DNA of 64,000 nucleotides from Acidobacteriota bacterium (GCA_016184105.1 JACPDI010000009.1:1-64000); one strand, 5' to 3'. Positions 34,701 through 44,924 are shown, numbered from the stretch's first letter. Program-made: numbers and translations. The notes: generated by a model not told the origin, from the letters alone.

Positions 34701-36310
34701 GCCGTTTTCGACGCCGGGCCGCGCTTGACGTCCCGGACCATCCGCTTGATCTGCTCGCGCATCTGCACCGCGTCGAATACCACGCCACCCCGGATCGTGT
34801 ACTTGACGCCGCCCACGCGCTCGGTCCGCCCCTTCTCCGCGCTGTAGCGGAGGTGCCCCGTCCCATAGAGGACCTTCAGGTTGACGAGCGGGTTCTGATC
34901 GACCAGGAACAGGTCCGCGATCTTGCCAACCTCCACGCTGCCGAGGTCGTTGTCGACGCCGAGGAACTCGGCGCCATAGAGCGTGGCCGAGCGAATGACC
35001 TCCGTGGTGTTCAGCCCCGCCTGCTGGAGCAGCTCCAGTTCCCGGATCAGGCCGAAGCCGTAGAGGCCGTAGCCGCTTCCCGAGTCGGACCCCGCGACAA
35101 TCCGGCCGCCACGGCGGTTGTATTCCTTCAGGAACCGTTGCCACTTGTAGAAGAAGTGATACCAGTTCGCCTCGTCCTCCGTCTTCCAGTCGAGGATCCC
35201 GGGATGGTTGCCGATCTGCAGCTCCCAGCCCGCCAGGAGGCCGGGAGAGGAGAACTCATCGTGCCAGTCCGCCCGCCGCCGCGCCGCGGTGTCCCGCAAG
35301 TAGTCGTAAAAGAACTGTGTGGGGGCGAGCGTGAAGTCCAGCCCGAGGAGTTCATCCATCACCTTGTTCCATTCCGGTGAACCCGGCTCGACGGCCTGCT
35401 GCCACGTGCGGCCCGCATCACGCCAGCGGTCCTGCTCGTTGTTGTACACGTAGTCCGGCTCCCAATGGGGGATGCTCCGTTCGGCGAGCATCGATTCCGC
35501 CAGCCCGTACCAGTGGTCCTGGCGCCCCAGGCCCATGCGCGCAGCCTCCACGATGTTGAGGCGCCCGGCGCCCCGCTGCTCGAGGTGCATGGTGGTCTTC
35601 AGCCCGAGCTGGCGCGCCTCCTCGAGGATCGCCGCCGTCACCTTCGGTGGATTGCCTCTCAGCTTCAGCCCCACGGCGCCGGCCTTCGTGACCGCCCGGA
35701 CCCACTCGCGGCCTCGCTCCGGCGTCGTGATCGGACCCGCGAAATCGAAACCTACCGGGTAGCCGTCCGTTGACAGCCGCGCGTAGGGAAACACCCGCGG
35801 AGCGATGACTTCGTTGTTGCGTACCTTGCCACTGAGATCGACGGTCCATTTCAGCCCGTCGCTGCTCACGACGTCCACGACCGCCGTAATCCCGTGAGCG
35901 AGGTTCAGGTAGTAGTAGTACTCGGGGCCGAGGCCGGTCCGCTTCGAGGCCGGTCCGGGAATGTGGACGTGCGAGTCGATCAGACCCGGGAGCAGATACA
36001 TGCCGCGCGCGTCGATCTCGTGATCGCCTCGCGCCGGGCGGCCCGCTTCGTCGATCCTGCCCAGGGGATGTCCCGCGATCCTGATCTGCGTGATGCGATC
36101 GCCTTCCACGACGACGTCCGCCGGACCATAGGGAGGACCGCCGGTGCCGTCGACGATCATCGCGCCGCGGATCGCCAGTCGTTTGAACGGACCCTGTTGC
36201 AGCGTCTGTCCGTCGGATTGCGCGGGCACTCCGCTCAGAAAGACCAGCGTGAGCGCAGCGAACAGCAGGGCGCGGCGTCTATCGATCATCGCAACGCGGT
36301 TGTATGACAT
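34691..36310 (-). CDS. Exported amidohydrolase, long form
   Basis: A 539-residue exported amidohydrolase. Signal peptide RRRALLFAALTLVFLSGVPA, then the composite sandwich (AIRGAMIVDGTGGPPYGPAD), metal motif LIDSHVHIPG, VGLKLRGN (probable lysine ligand), TTMHLEQRG, and the catalytic aspartate in VAGSDSGSGYG, followed by SVEVGKIADLFLVD. An insert of about 100 aromatic-rich residues (YVYNNEQDRW...FFYDYLRD) between the barrel histidines sets it apart from ordinary family members. The ATG at 36310 has a GAGAGGG ribosome site and a strong promoter upstream. Substrate unknown. Confidence 0.83.
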   Translation of the reverse strand: MSYNRVAMIDRRRALLFAALTLVFLSGVPAQSDGQTLQQGPFKRLAIRGAMIVDGTGGPPYGPADVVVEGDRITQIRIAGHPLGRIDEAGRPARGDHEIDARGMYLLPGLIDSHVHIPGPASKRTGLGPEYYYYLNLAHGITAVVDVVSSDGLKWTVDLSGKVRNNEVIAPRVFPYARLSTDGYPVGFDFAGPITTPERGREWVRAVTKAGAVGLKLRGNPPKVTAAILEEARQLGLKTTMHLEQRGAGRLNIVEAARMGLGRQDHWYGLAESMLAERSIPHWEPDYVYNNEQDRWRDAGRTWQQAVEPGSPEWNKVMDELLGLDFTLAPTQFFYDYLRDTAARRRADWHDEFSSPGLLAGWELQIGNHPGILDWKTEDEANWYHFFYKWQRFLKEYNRRGGRIVAGSDSGSGYGLYGFGLIRELELLQQAGLNTTEVIRSATLYGAEFLGVDNDLGSVEVGKIADLFLVDQNPLVNLKVLYGTGHLRYSAEKGRTERVGGVKYTIRGGVVFDAVQMREQIKRMVRDVKRGPASKTAQN

Positions 36311-36352
36311 GGTTCCCTCTCAAGACAGAGGCGCGGTGGCGAAAGTCGGCCA

Positions 36353-36381
36353 AGTCTAGAAGCGGGATGGCGGGCTGTCAA
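36353..36381 (-). promoter_or_regulatory. Sigma70-type promoter for the 36310 amidohydrolase
   Basis: Read on the minus strand: TTGACA, a 17-nt spacer and TAGACT, about 43 bp before the start. The remaining divergent gap to 36612 shows no gene and no clear promoter for the receptor. Confidence 0.65.
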
Positions 36382-36612
36382 CGGCGCCGGGCGTCGATGA
36401 CAGCAAATTCGGGAACGCCGCTCGCGCACGACGCGCAGCGGGGCTGCGTACGCGTCGGCCTCTCCGGATCTCTGTTTGTCACCGCCATGTAATTAGATGT
36501 CTCCGCGCGGTTTGTGCCTTGCCTGACCCTCCGGATTGGGGCACACTCCGCTCGCCGTTTGTGGAGGCGGGTGTCGGCAGTCGTGTTCATGCGCAATGGG
36601 GAGGGGATTGTG

Positions 36613-39600
36613 ATGGAGATGAGACCGCGGATGCTGATCGCCCTGCTCGCCGCGCTCGCCCTGATGAGCGGGCTGGCGTCGGCGCAGGGGCGCGCAGAAG
36701 GATCAATCGCAGGACAGGTACAGGACGGCACGGGAGCGATCCTGCCGGGCGTGACTGTCGTCGCGACGAATGAAGCCACGGGCTTCACGCGCGAAGCCGT
36801 CGCGGATGCCGAAGGAAACTTCCGACTGCCCGCCCTGCCCCCAGGCTCGTACGTGGTCACCGCGACGCTGACCGGTTTCTCGACGTTCAAGAGAAGCGTG
36901 GTGGTCTCCGTCGGATCCGAGAACCGGCTGACCATTCCGCTCGCGGTCGGCAGCATCCAGGAGAGCGTGACGATCACCGGAGAAGCGCCGCTCGTGGACA
37001 CCTCGCGGACGGAGCAGGCGTCGACGATCGCCGAGAGCGAGGTCCGCGCGCTGCCCACCAACAGCCGTGACTTCCTCGAGTTCGCTCTGTTGAGCCCCGG
37101 CGTCGTCCGCGGCCGGACGAGCGGAGCGGGGTGGGGCGGCGACGCCGGCTTCTCGGCCTCCGGCAACCGCGGGGACCAGAACGGCATCAACATCGACGGC
37201 CTGGTCAACAAGACCATGGACACCGGTGAAGAGATCGGGAACTTCAGCCAGGAGGCGGTGCAGGAATTCCAGGTCGTGACGCAGAGCGCGCCGGCCGAGT
37301 ACGGCGGCGCGGCGGGCGGCACGATCAACGCCGTCACCAAATCGGGCACGAACCAGCTGTCCGGTTACGGGTTCATGTTCCTGCGGCACAACGCGTTCGA
37401 CAAGCCCGCGTTCAACTGCTGCGAGACGGGGACCGACGGCGTCAGGACCGCTGTTCCCGAGGACGAGGCGGACGAGTTCCAGCGCCTGATCACGGGGATC
37501 GCGATCGGCGGGCCGATCAGGAAGGACAAGGCGTTCTTCTACGCCGTGTTCGACCGCACCAGCAACAACGAGCCGCGCATCCGGACGATCCGCCAGACGA
37601 CGATCGACACCGTGCGGCGCATCGCGCTGCCGAACATCGCCGACGACGAATCGAACCGGGTGACGCAGTTCAAGCCGAAGTCGACGAAGGGGTCGATCAA
37701 GGTCGACTACACGCTGTCGCGCAAGCACAACGCGTCCGTGCGGTACTCGTTCGCCGACAACTTCTCGCCGGCGGGAACCGCGAACGGCCAGACGTCGATC
37801 GACGTGTCGTCGGAGAGCAAGAACCGCTTCAACCTCGCGAGCGCGTCGCTGACGTCGTTCCTCTCGGAGAAGACGCTGAACACGCTGCGGTTCCAGTACA
37901 ACGACGACAACAACGAGGTGAGCTGGCCGCACCGCGGCGGCCTCGAGAACATCACGAACTGGGACGCCGGGCTCCTCATCAGCGGCGGGACCGGCGGGAC
38001 CTTCGGCGGCGGCAGCTCGGGCAGCTTGAACAAGCACACCTGGGAGACGAAGTGGGAACTCCAGGACACGGTGACCGTGTACCGCGACAACCACCAGATG
38101 AAGTTCGGCGGCCAGCTGATGACCGTGCAGTTCTTCCAGAACTACATGTTCTACACGCTCGGTGAATGGCGTTTCAGCGATCTGAACGCGTTCGTCGCGG
38201 GGCGGCCGAACTCCTTCATCCAGGGGTTCGGACCCGCCGCCGCCTATATCACGCCGAAGGTCATGAGCGGTTTCGTCCAGGACGAGTGGCAGCCGAGCAA
38301 CAGCCTGACGATCAACTACGGGATCCGGTACGAGTACCACAAGTTCCCGGCCGACGTGACGAACTTCGATCTGCGGGAGGCGGTCATCGACCCGCAGACC
38401 GGCAAGTACGACGTGTCGAGCAACGGGTCCTCGCTGATGGGCGGGTTCAAGAACGACACGAACAACGTCGCGCCGCGCGTGGGGCTCTCGTGGGCCATCA
38501 ATGACAAGACGGTCCTCCGCGCCGGCGGCGGGATGTACTACGGCAGCACCTACTACGGCGAGATGACGCAGGGCATGTCCTGGAGCTCCGACCGCTACCG
38601 GCGGTACGATTTCACGTCGGTGGACGCGGCGGCGCTGTGGGCGCAGCTGCGCGATCCCAAGAGCGCGATCTACAACAACGGCGAGCTTCGCCTCGCGACG
38701 CCGCCTTCGGGCAAGCTGTACTCGAACATCGCGCACAACACCGATCTGAAGACGCCGCAGTCCACCCAGCTGTCGGTGGGCCTCGAGCGGCAGCTGACCG
38801 GCAACATCGCCGCGCAGGTCACCGGCCTCTGGTCGCGCGGGCGGAACAACATCCGGGCGATGCACGTCAACCCGCAGGCGGCGGTCTTCTACCCGGCCGG
38901 CTCGCGGCTCCCGTCGAACGTCACCACGCCGTTCGACGTGGACTATCGCGGCGGCACGCGGCCGGATACGACGCGCGAGAACCTGATCCAGTACGAGATG
39001 AACGGCCGCATGAGCTACAAGGGGCTGTCCGCGTCGTTGACGGGGCGCTTCTCCGGCCTGAACGTCCGGCTGATGTACAGCTACAACGATACGTGGGACG
39101 ACGCCACGGCGATCACGTCGCGCAACACGCCATCGGAGACGGACTATCCCAACGGCGAGTGGTCCAAGTCGGTCCTGAGCACGACCCACAGCTTCAGGGG
39201 CTCGGCCGTCTACGAGACGCCAAAGACCTGGGGGGCCTTCGCGCGTGACTGGCAGCTCTCCACGATCGTGAACATCGAAGGGGGGCACCCGTTCCAGGTC
39301 CAGGCCGGCTTCGACTTCAACAACGACACCGTGACGACGGACCGCCCGATAGGCGTCCCGCGCAACGCGCTGTGGACCGACGGCTACAGGAACGTCGACA
39401 TGCGCGTCGCCCGGTTCATTCCGCTGGGCGGCCGCATGAAGGCGGAAGTGATCTTCGAGATCTTCAACCTGCTGAACGCGAAGCACTACAGCAACTACAT
39501 CGATACGCTGTATGTCTCCGCGGGGGGCGGGCGCTACAACCCACGGCCGGACTTCGCCGGGTTCGCGGCGAGCGCCGACCTGAACCAGCGCGACTTCGAC

Positions 39601-39696
39601 CGCGTTCCGGGCGACATCGGCCTGAGCGCGGCGCAGCGGAGGAACGGCGTGGCCGACCCGTTCCAGGGCCAGCTCGCGATTCGTCTGCGCTTCTAG
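36613..39696 (+). CDS. Oar-like TonB-dependent receptor with carboxypeptidase-regulatory domain
   Basis: A 1,027-residue outer-membrane receptor. Signal peptide MLIALLAALALMSGLASAQ; residues about 25-110 are a carboxypeptidase-regulatory-like beta-sandwich (GSIAGQVQDGTGAILPGVTV). The plug follows (LVDTSRTEQASTIAESEVRA; NINIDG-type loop; QEFQVVTQSAPAEYGGAAGG), then a large barrel ending GQLAIRLRF with the terminal aromatic residue. No classical TonB box is obvious. The ATG at 36613 follows GGGGAGGGG. It is the first gene of a same-strand run with a CocE hydrolase and LVIVD proteins, pointing to uptake of the substrate they act on. Confidence 0.9.
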   Translation: MEMRPRMLIALLAALALMSGLASAQGRAEGSIAGQVQDGTGAILPGVTVVATNEATGFTREAVADAEGNFRLPALPPGSYVVTATLTGFSTFKRSVVVSVGSENRLTIPLAVGSIQESVTITGEAPLVDTSRTEQASTIAESEVRALPTNSRDFLEFALLSPGVVRGRTSGAGWGGDAGFSASGNRGDQNGINIDGLVNKTMDTGEEIGNFSQEAVQEFQVVTQSAPAEYGGAAGGTINAVTKSGTNQLSGYGFMFLRHNAFDKPAFNCCETGTDGVRTAVPEDEADEFQRLITGIAIGGPIRKDKAFFYAVFDRTSNNEPRIRTIRQTTIDTVRRIALPNIADDESNRVTQFKPKSTKGSIKVDYTLSRKHNASVRYSFADNFSPAGTANGQTSIDVSSESKNRFNLASASLTSFLSEKTLNTLRFQYNDDNNEVSWPHRGGLENITNWDAGLLISGGTGGTFGGGSSGSLNKHTWETKWELQDTVTVYRDNHQMKFGGQLMTVQFFQNYMFYTLGEWRFSDLNAFVAGRPNSFIQGFGPAAAYITPKVMSGFVQDEWQPSNSLTINYGIRYEYHKFPADVTNFDLREAVIDPQTGKYDVSSNGSSLMGGFKNDTNNVAPRVGLSWAINDKTVLRAGGGMYYGSTYYGEMTQGMSWSSDRYRRYDFTSVDAAALWAQLRDPKSAIYNNGELRLATPPSGKLYSNIAHNTDLKTPQSTQLSVGLERQLTGNIAAQVTGLWSRGRNNIRAMHVNPQAAVFYPAGSRLPSNVTTPFDVDYRGGTRPDTTRENLIQYEMNGRMSYKGLSASLTGRFSGLNVRLMYSYNDTWDDATAITSRNTPSETDYPNGEWSKSVLSTTHSFRGSAVYETPKTWGAFARDWQLSTIVNIEGGHPFQVQAGFDFNNDTVTTDRPIGVPRNALWTDGYRNVDMRVARFIPLGGRMKAEVIFEIFNLLNAKHYSNYIDTLYVSAGGGRYNPRPDFAGFAASADLNQRDFDRVPGDIGLSAAQRRNGVADPFQGQLAIRLRF

Positions 39697-39708
39697 TCCA
39701 TCGCACGA

Positions 39709-39748
39709 GCGCGTCCGCGGGGCGACCCTCCACGCCCCGCGGACGCGC
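39709..39748 (+). terminator. Strong hairpin after the TonB receptor
   Basis: A perfect 16-bp stem (GCGCGTCCGCGGGGCG and its complement) with an 8-nt loop starts 12 bp after the receptor stop. No T-tract follows. It could terminate, or act as a processing or stability hairpin that sets receptor level above the downstream genes. Confidence 0.6.
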
Positions 39749-39799
39749 GGCCGCTCGTCGCCGACACCGCACGACTTGAGAAACAGCCGCGGAGGCTTC

Positions 39800-41830
39800 A
39801 TGTCCACGCCGTCTTCTGCTCGCGCGGGTCATCGCCGCGCCCTTCTGTACTTCCCTCCCGCACTCATCCTCGCACTCGCGTTCGTCCCGCCGGCGTCGTC
39901 GCCGGTCGCGGCGCGCGGAGAAGAGGAGCGGCGCAACCCCGCCGTGTTCTCGGATTACCGGCGTCCCGCCGAGTACGGCGTCGTGGTCGTCGAGAACGTG
40001 ATGGTGCCGATGCGGGACGGCGCGCGGCTCGCCACCGACCTGTACTTCCCCGCGAAGAACGGCCAGATCGCCGCCGGCAGGTTCCCGGCGATTCTCGACC
40101 GCACGCCGTACGACAAGGTGCCGCGGGCCTCCGCGGTGAACAACCCGAAGTACTTCGCCGAGCGCGGCTACGTGTTCGTGTTCCAGGATTCACGCGGCCA
40201 CGGGAAATCGGAAGGGGAGTTCTCGATCTACACGAACGAGGGACGCGACGGCTACGACACGGTCGAGTGGATCGCGAAGCAGCCGTGGTCGGACGGCAAG
40301 GTCGGGACCTCAGGCTACTCGTACGACGCGGCGACCCAGAACTCGCTCGCGCGCGAGACCCCGCCGCACCTGACGTCGATGTTCATCGGCCACGGCACCG
40401 CGAACTACCGCAACGACGGGGCGGGCGACAACGGCGCGTTCGCGCTCTCGCACAACCTGATCTACACGATCGGCCACGCGCAACGCGATCGGATCGCCCG
40501 CGAGAACCCGGCGGTCATGGCGCGCCTCGAGGACGCGGAGGCGCACCAGCTCGAATGGATGCGCCAGCCGCTCTTCAAGCACCTGCAGCTGCTTGAAGAC
40601 GTGCCGCTGGCGAAGCAGTGGTACAAGGCCTGGATCGATCATCCCGACTACGACGACTACTGGAAGCAGAACGGCTACAACTTCGAGGGGTTCTACGATC
40701 GGTACCCGGACGTCCCGGTGTACTTCCTCGGAAGCTGGTACGACTTCTTCATCAAGGGCACGATCCGCAATTATCTCGGGCTGTCCGCGATCCACAAGAC
40801 GCCGAAGCTCCTGACCGTCGCCGGCTCCGCGCACGGGCCCGGGCGCGGCGCCCAGCGCGTGCAGAACGACGTCGACATGGGGCCGGACGGCGCCTACAAC
40901 TGGGACCGCATCCGCCTGCGCTGGTTCGACGAAACGCTGATGGGGCGCAGGACGGGCGTCTTCGATGAGCCGCGCGTGAAGCTCTTCGTGATGGGCGGGG
41001 CCGAGGGATCGCAGCGGACGCCGGCGGGCCGGTTGAACCACGGCGGCCGCTGGCATTCGTTCGACCGCTGGCCCGTGCCGCAGGCCAAGCCGACCAGCTA
41101 CTACCTGCATGCCGGCGGCGGCCTGTCGACCGAGCCTCCGGCGGCCGGCGCGGGGCCGAGCGGCTTCACGTTCGACCCGGCCAACCCGGTTCCGCAGCTC
41201 GGGGGGAACTACTCGACGCCGTCAGTCTGGGGCCCGCGCGACCAGCGGTGCTCCACGGCGATCTGGCCGTGCACCAACGACCTGCCGCTGTCCTCGCGCG
41301 CCGACGTGCTGGTCTTCCAGACGCCCGTCCTGGACCGTGACATCAGCATCGCCGGTCCGCTGACGGTCAAGTTGTGGGCCGCCTCCTCCGCCGTGGACAC
41401 CGATTTCACGGTGAAGCTGGTCGATGAGTACCCGCCGAGCGTGGAGTATCCGCACGGCTACGCGATGATCCTGCAGGACTCGATCGTCCGCGCGCGCTAC
41501 CGGAACTCGCTCGAGAAGGCGGAGTTGATGGAGCCCGGACGCGTGTACGAGTTCACGATCGACATGTGGGCCACCGCCAACCTGTTCAAGAAAGGGCACC
41601 GCATCCGCCTGGATGTGTCGAGCAGCAACTTCCCGAAGTACGACGTCAACCCGAACACCGGGGGCCCCATCGGATACGACACGCGCCGGATCGTCGCGAA
41701 CAACATCGTGTATCACGATCGGGACCACCCGTCGCACATCATCCTGCCGGTGCTGCAGTCGCCGGCAACCACCTCGTCGGCGCCGGCGCCGGCGGCAGAC
41801 CGTTCGTCTCGTCACAAGGAGGACCGTTGA
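39800..41830 (+). CDS. CocE/NonD-family hydrolase (exported)
   Basis: A 676-residue exported hydrolase of the CocE/NonD, X-Pro dipeptidyl-peptidase-like class. Signal segment LLYFPPALILALAFVPPASS; N-terminal alpha/beta-hydrolase fold with VPMRDGARLATDLYFP, RTPYDK, FQDSRGHGKSEG, and a nucleophile-elbow candidate GTSGYSYDAATQ (less canonical than G-x-S-x-G-G). A C-terminal jelly roll follows (ISIAGPLTVKLWAASSAVDT; FKKGHRIRLDVSSSNFPKYD). Such enzymes cleave acyl-ester or amide bonds, including acylase-type substrates that release dicarboxylates. The ATG at 39800 has GGAGG upstream. The stop overlaps the next start (TGATG). Confidence 0.87.
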   Translation: MSTPSSARAGHRRALLYFPPALILALAFVPPASSPVAARGEEERRNPAVFSDYRRPAEYGVVVVENVMVPMRDGARLATDLYFPAKNGQIAAGRFPAILDRTPYDKVPRASAVNNPKYFAERGYVFVFQDSRGHGKSEGEFSIYTNEGRDGYDTVEWIAKQPWSDGKVGTSGYSYDAATQNSLARETPPHLTSMFIGHGTANYRNDGAGDNGAFALSHNLIYTIGHAQRDRIARENPAVMARLEDAEAHQLEWMRQPLFKHLQLLEDVPLAKQWYKAWIDHPDYDDYWKQNGYNFEGFYDRYPDVPVYFLGSWYDFFIKGTIRNYLGLSAIHKTPKLLTVAGSAHGPGRGAQRVQNDVDMGPDGAYNWDRIRLRWFDETLMGRRTGVFDEPRVKLFVMGGAEGSQRTPAGRLNHGGRWHSFDRWPVPQAKPTSYYLHAGGGLSTEPPAAGAGPSGFTFDPANPVPQLGGNYSTPSVWGPRDQRCSTAIWPCTNDLPLSSRADVLVFQTPVLDRDISIAGPLTVKLWAASSAVDTDFTVKLVDEYPPSVEYPHGYAMILQDSIVRARYRNSLEKAELMEPGRVYEFTIDMWATANLFKKGHRIRLDVSSSNFPKYDVNPNTGGPIGYDTRRIVANNIVYHDRDHPSHIILPVLQSPATTSSAPAPAADRSSRHKEDR

Positions 41831-43341
41831 TGTCACGCCGGTGGAAGACCGCAGCAGGGGGCGCGCTCGTGGCGGCGGCGGTGATGACGGGCCTCATCGT
41901 CATCGCCGAGGCGCAGCAGGCCGGCCAGGGCACCCATCCGAGGAAAAACGAGGAGGGCTTCCAGTTCGGCGGCTACAAGCCGCCGATCAAATGGGACGGG
42001 CCGCGGCGCATGCAGCCCGAGTCGAAGAACATGCGCCTGGTCGGCTGGACCGACATGAACGGCCGGCCGGACGGCGAGCAGGTCACCGGGCAGGTGATCA
42101 ACGGGCGCGACTACATCTTCTACGGCCACTACTGGAGCCAGGGGGTCTCGATCGTGGACGTGACCGATCCCGGCAGGCCGGAGACCGTCGCGTTCATTCC
42201 CGTGCAGGTGCCGTACGGCAAGACGACGAAGGTGCAGGTGTCGGGCAACGTCCTGATGGTGCCCTCGCGCACGTTGTACGAGCTTGACCACAAGGGCCCC
42301 GTGCTGCCGCGGCACGGCGTCACCTTCTACGACGTGTCCGATCCGAAGAAGCCGAAGGAGCTTTCGTTCTTCCAGACGGCCACGCGCGACGAGAAGCTGC
42401 CGGACGGCGTGCACTACAGCTGGTTCGCGTCGAAGTACGCGTACCTCTCGGCGCCGGTGAACGGCTACAACCGGCTGATCTACGTGATTGTGGACGTGAG
42501 CGATCCGAAGAACCCGAAGGAGGCCGGGCGCTGGTGGTATCCGGGCCAGCACACGGCGGGCGGCGAGAAGCCGCAGCCGGGGTTCGAGGATTACTGGGTG
42601 CACGGCGCGCAGGCGAACCGCGATGAGACGCTGGGATTCGCCGGCACGCTGAGCGATCCTCCCGGCGGCCTCGTGATCCTCGACATCAAGGACAAGTCGA
42701 AGCCCACCGTCCTCAGCCGCCTCGATCTGAGCCCGCCGATGGTCGACGGGTACTTCGGCGTCCACAACGTCGTCACGATGGACTCGCGCAAGATCCTCGT
42801 GATGATGCACGAGGCGACCGCCGCGCCGAGATCGCAGACGCAGATGACCGGCTGGGTCGTCGACTACTCGGACCCGCGCAATCCGGTGATTCTCTCCGTT
42901 CTGCCGATCCCGGAGGGGCACGACTACAGCAAGCCGGCCCGCTTCGGTCCGCACAACGCGCACGAGAACCATCCCAACGGCCTCGTCGACGACTACATGG
43001 CCTATATGAGCTGGTTCAACGGCGGCGTCCGCGTGTTCGACCTGTCCGATCCGAAGCACCCGTTCGAGGCCGGCCACTTCAGGCCCGCCGATCCCAAGCG
43101 GCGGGTCGACGCGCGCACGTGGAACGGCAAGCCGGGGGACCCCAACGGCTCCGAGCTGTCGTCGATGAACCACGTGTACGTGGACAAGCGCGGCTACATC
43201 TACGCGAGCGGGTACAACGACGGGCTGTACATCCTCGAGTACACGGGGCCGCGGCCGCAGGGCTCGCGGACCGCGCTCGAGGAGGCGAAGCGCGCGCGAG
43301 GCGGGCAGGTCGGCCTCGCAGCGGATGGCCGGCAGGACTGA
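41830..43341 (+). CDS. LVIVD-repeat propeller protein A (subtype II)
   Basis: A 503-residue exported beta-propeller-like protein. Signal peptide GGALVAAAVMTGLIVIAEA, then PPIKWDGPRR, LVGWTDMNGRPDGEQ and GHYWSQGVSIVDVTDPGRPE, the last being the LVIVD repeat signature. Further blades: IYVIVDVSDPKNPKEAGRWW, LVILDIKDKSKPTVLSRLDL, WVVDYSDPRNPVILSVLPIP and VRVFDLSDPKHPFEAGHF. Histidine motifs GPHNAHENHPNGL and VHNVVTMDS are kept in all five copies and could be functional. Subtype II shows VAFIPVQVPYGK and GVHYSWFASKYAYLSAP. It overlaps the CocE hydrolase stop, with AGGAGG upstream. Function unknown. Confidence 0.85.
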   Translation: MSRRWKTAAGGALVAAAVMTGLIVIAEAQQAGQGTHPRKNEEGFQFGGYKPPIKWDGPRRMQPESKNMRLVGWTDMNGRPDGEQVTGQVINGRDYIFYGHYWSQGVSIVDVTDPGRPETVAFIPVQVPYGKTTKVQVSGNVLMVPSRTLYELDHKGPVLPRHGVTFYDVSDPKKPKELSFFQTATRDEKLPDGVHYSWFASKYAYLSAPVNGYNRLIYVIVDVSDPKNPKEAGRWWYPGQHTAGGEKPQPGFEDYWVHGAQANRDETLGFAGTLSDPPGGLVILDIKDKSKPTVLSRLDLSPPMVDGYFGVHNVVTMDSRKILVMMHEATAAPRSQTQMTGWVVDYSDPRNPVILSVLPIPEGHDYSKPARFGPHNAHENHPNGLVDDYMAYMSWFNGGVRVFDLSDPKHPFEAGHFRPADPKRRVDARTWNGKPGDPNGSELSSMNHVYVDKRGYIYASGYNDGLYILEYTGPRPQGSRTALEEAKRARGGQVGLAADGRQD

Positions 43342-43357
43342 CCGACGAGGAGGGCAC

Positions 43358-44884
43358 ATGGCGCGTTCGCACAGCAACCCGTGGATCGTTCCGGCGATCG
43401 GGGCCGTCGCGGCCGGCACCGTCTGGCTCGGCGGCGCGCAGCTGGCCTCGCAGCAGTCCAGCCCGGTGAGCCACCAGGAGATCTATGGGCAGGAGGGATT
43501 CCCGTACGCCCAGCACAAGCCGCCGATCAAATGGGACGGCCCGCGGCGGCTCCAGCCGCAGGCGCAGAACGTCCGTCTGGTCGGGTGGAGCGATCTGAAC
43601 GGCCGCGCGGACGGCGAGCAGATCGATGGCGCCGTCATCAACGGGCGCGATTACATCTTCTACGGGCATTACTGGAGCCAGGGCGTCAGCATCGTGGACG
43701 TGACCGATCCGAAGAAGCCCGAGGTGGTCTCGTTCATCAAGAACCGCGACCCGATGGGGCACTACACGAAGGTGCTCGTCAACCACAAGAACATCATGAT
43801 GTTGCCGCTCGGCACGCTGACCGAGCTCGATGACGCCAAGCAGAAGCCGATCAAGGAGCACGGGGTCAGCTTCTACGACGTCAACGACCCCAAGAATCCG
43901 AAGTTCCTGTCGTTCTACCGGACGGCCCCCGGCAGCATCATCAACAAGGGGGTGCACTCCTGCTGGTTCGTGGACGACTACGCGTACCTGTCGACGCCGG
44001 CCGAGGGGTACTCGGGCCGGATCTTCCTGATTCTCGACGTGCGCGACCCGAGAAATCCGAAGGAGGTGGGGCGCTGGTGGATGCCGGGGCAGCACACGGC
44101 CGGCGGCGAGAAGTTCGAGCCGGGGTTCGAGCACGCGAGCCTCCACGGCGCCCAGGCGAACCGCGACGGCACGCTCGGGTTCTACTGCGCGCGGCCCGAT
44201 CCGCCGGGCGGCATGGTGATCCTCGACATCCGCGACAAGGCCAAGCCGGCGTTCCTGAGCCGGCTGGATCTCAGCCCGCCGATGATCGACGACTACTTCG
44301 CGATTCACAACGTGGTGACGTTCGACAGCCGCGGGCTGCTGGCGATGCTCGACGAGGGATCCGGGAACAACCTGTTGAAGCCGGAGAAGACCGGCTGGAT
44401 CGTGGACGTGAAGGACCCGAAGAATCCGGTGATCCTCTCCGTCCTGCAGACGCCGCAGGACGTCGACCGGCGCCACCCCGTTCGATTCGGCATCCACAAC
44501 GCGCACGAGAACCAGCCGGGGTCGCTCATCGACGACTACATGCTGTATGTCAGCTGGTTCCGCGCCGGGATGCGCATCTTCGATCTCTCGGACCCGAAGC
44601 ACCCGGTCGAGGCGGGGTACTTCAGGCCGCCCGATCCGAAGTACCGCATCGATGACACCACCTGGAACGGCACAGAAGGCGATCCGGACGGCTCGGAACT
44701 GTCGTCGCTGAACCACGTGTACGTCGATCAGCGCGGGTTGATCTACACGAGCGGGTACAACGACGGGCTGTACATCCTCGAGTACACGGGCCCCCGCCCC
44801 CAGGGATCGCGGGCGGCACTCGAGACGGCAAGGCGCCAGCGCGAGCAGCAGATCGCTGCCTCCGCGCAGGCACAGCGCCAGTGA
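43358..44884 (+). CDS. LVIVD-repeat propeller protein B (subtype I)
   Basis: A 508-residue paralogue, 16 bp after copy A. The N-terminal hydrophobic segment IVPAIGAVAAGTVWLGGAQL should export or anchor it. Blades include SIVDVTDPKKPEVVSFIKNR, IFLILDVRDPRNPKEVGRWW, MVILDIRDKAKPAFLSRLDL and MRIFDLSDPKHPVEAGYFRP. Subtype I features: SPVSHQEIYGQEGFPYAQ near the N-terminus and DPMGHYTKVLVNHKNIMMLP. Histidine-rich IHNAHENQPGSLIDDY and FAIHNVVTFDS are present. The full PPIKWDGPRR...LVGWSDLNGRADGEQ block is kept, unlike copies C and D. Confidence 0.85.
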   Translation: MARSHSNPWIVPAIGAVAAGTVWLGGAQLASQQSSPVSHQEIYGQEGFPYAQHKPPIKWDGPRRLQPQAQNVRLVGWSDLNGRADGEQIDGAVINGRDYIFYGHYWSQGVSIVDVTDPKKPEVVSFIKNRDPMGHYTKVLVNHKNIMMLPLGTLTELDDAKQKPIKEHGVSFYDVNDPKNPKFLSFYRTAPGSIINKGVHSCWFVDDYAYLSTPAEGYSGRIFLILDVRDPRNPKEVGRWWMPGQHTAGGEKFEPGFEHASLHGAQANRDGTLGFYCARPDPPGGMVILDIRDKAKPAFLSRLDLSPPMIDDYFAIHNVVTFDSRGLLAMLDEGSGNNLLKPEKTGWIVDVKDPKNPVILSVLQTPQDVDRRHPVRFGIHNAHENQPGSLIDDYMLYVSWFRAGMRIFDLSDPKHPVEAGYFRPPDPKYRIDDTTWNGTEGDPDGSELSSLNHVYVDQRGLIYTSGYNDGLYILEYTGPRPQGSRAALETARRQREQQIAASAQAQRQ

Positions 44885-44924
44885 GCGCGCGGCGGTGGCG
44901 ACGTGTGAACAGGAAGGAGATAAC

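Noticed and set aside
41566-41829. Upstream extension of LVIVD copy A
   Set aside because: It overlaps the CocE hydrolase in another frame; AGGAGG and a signal peptide support the ATG at 41830.
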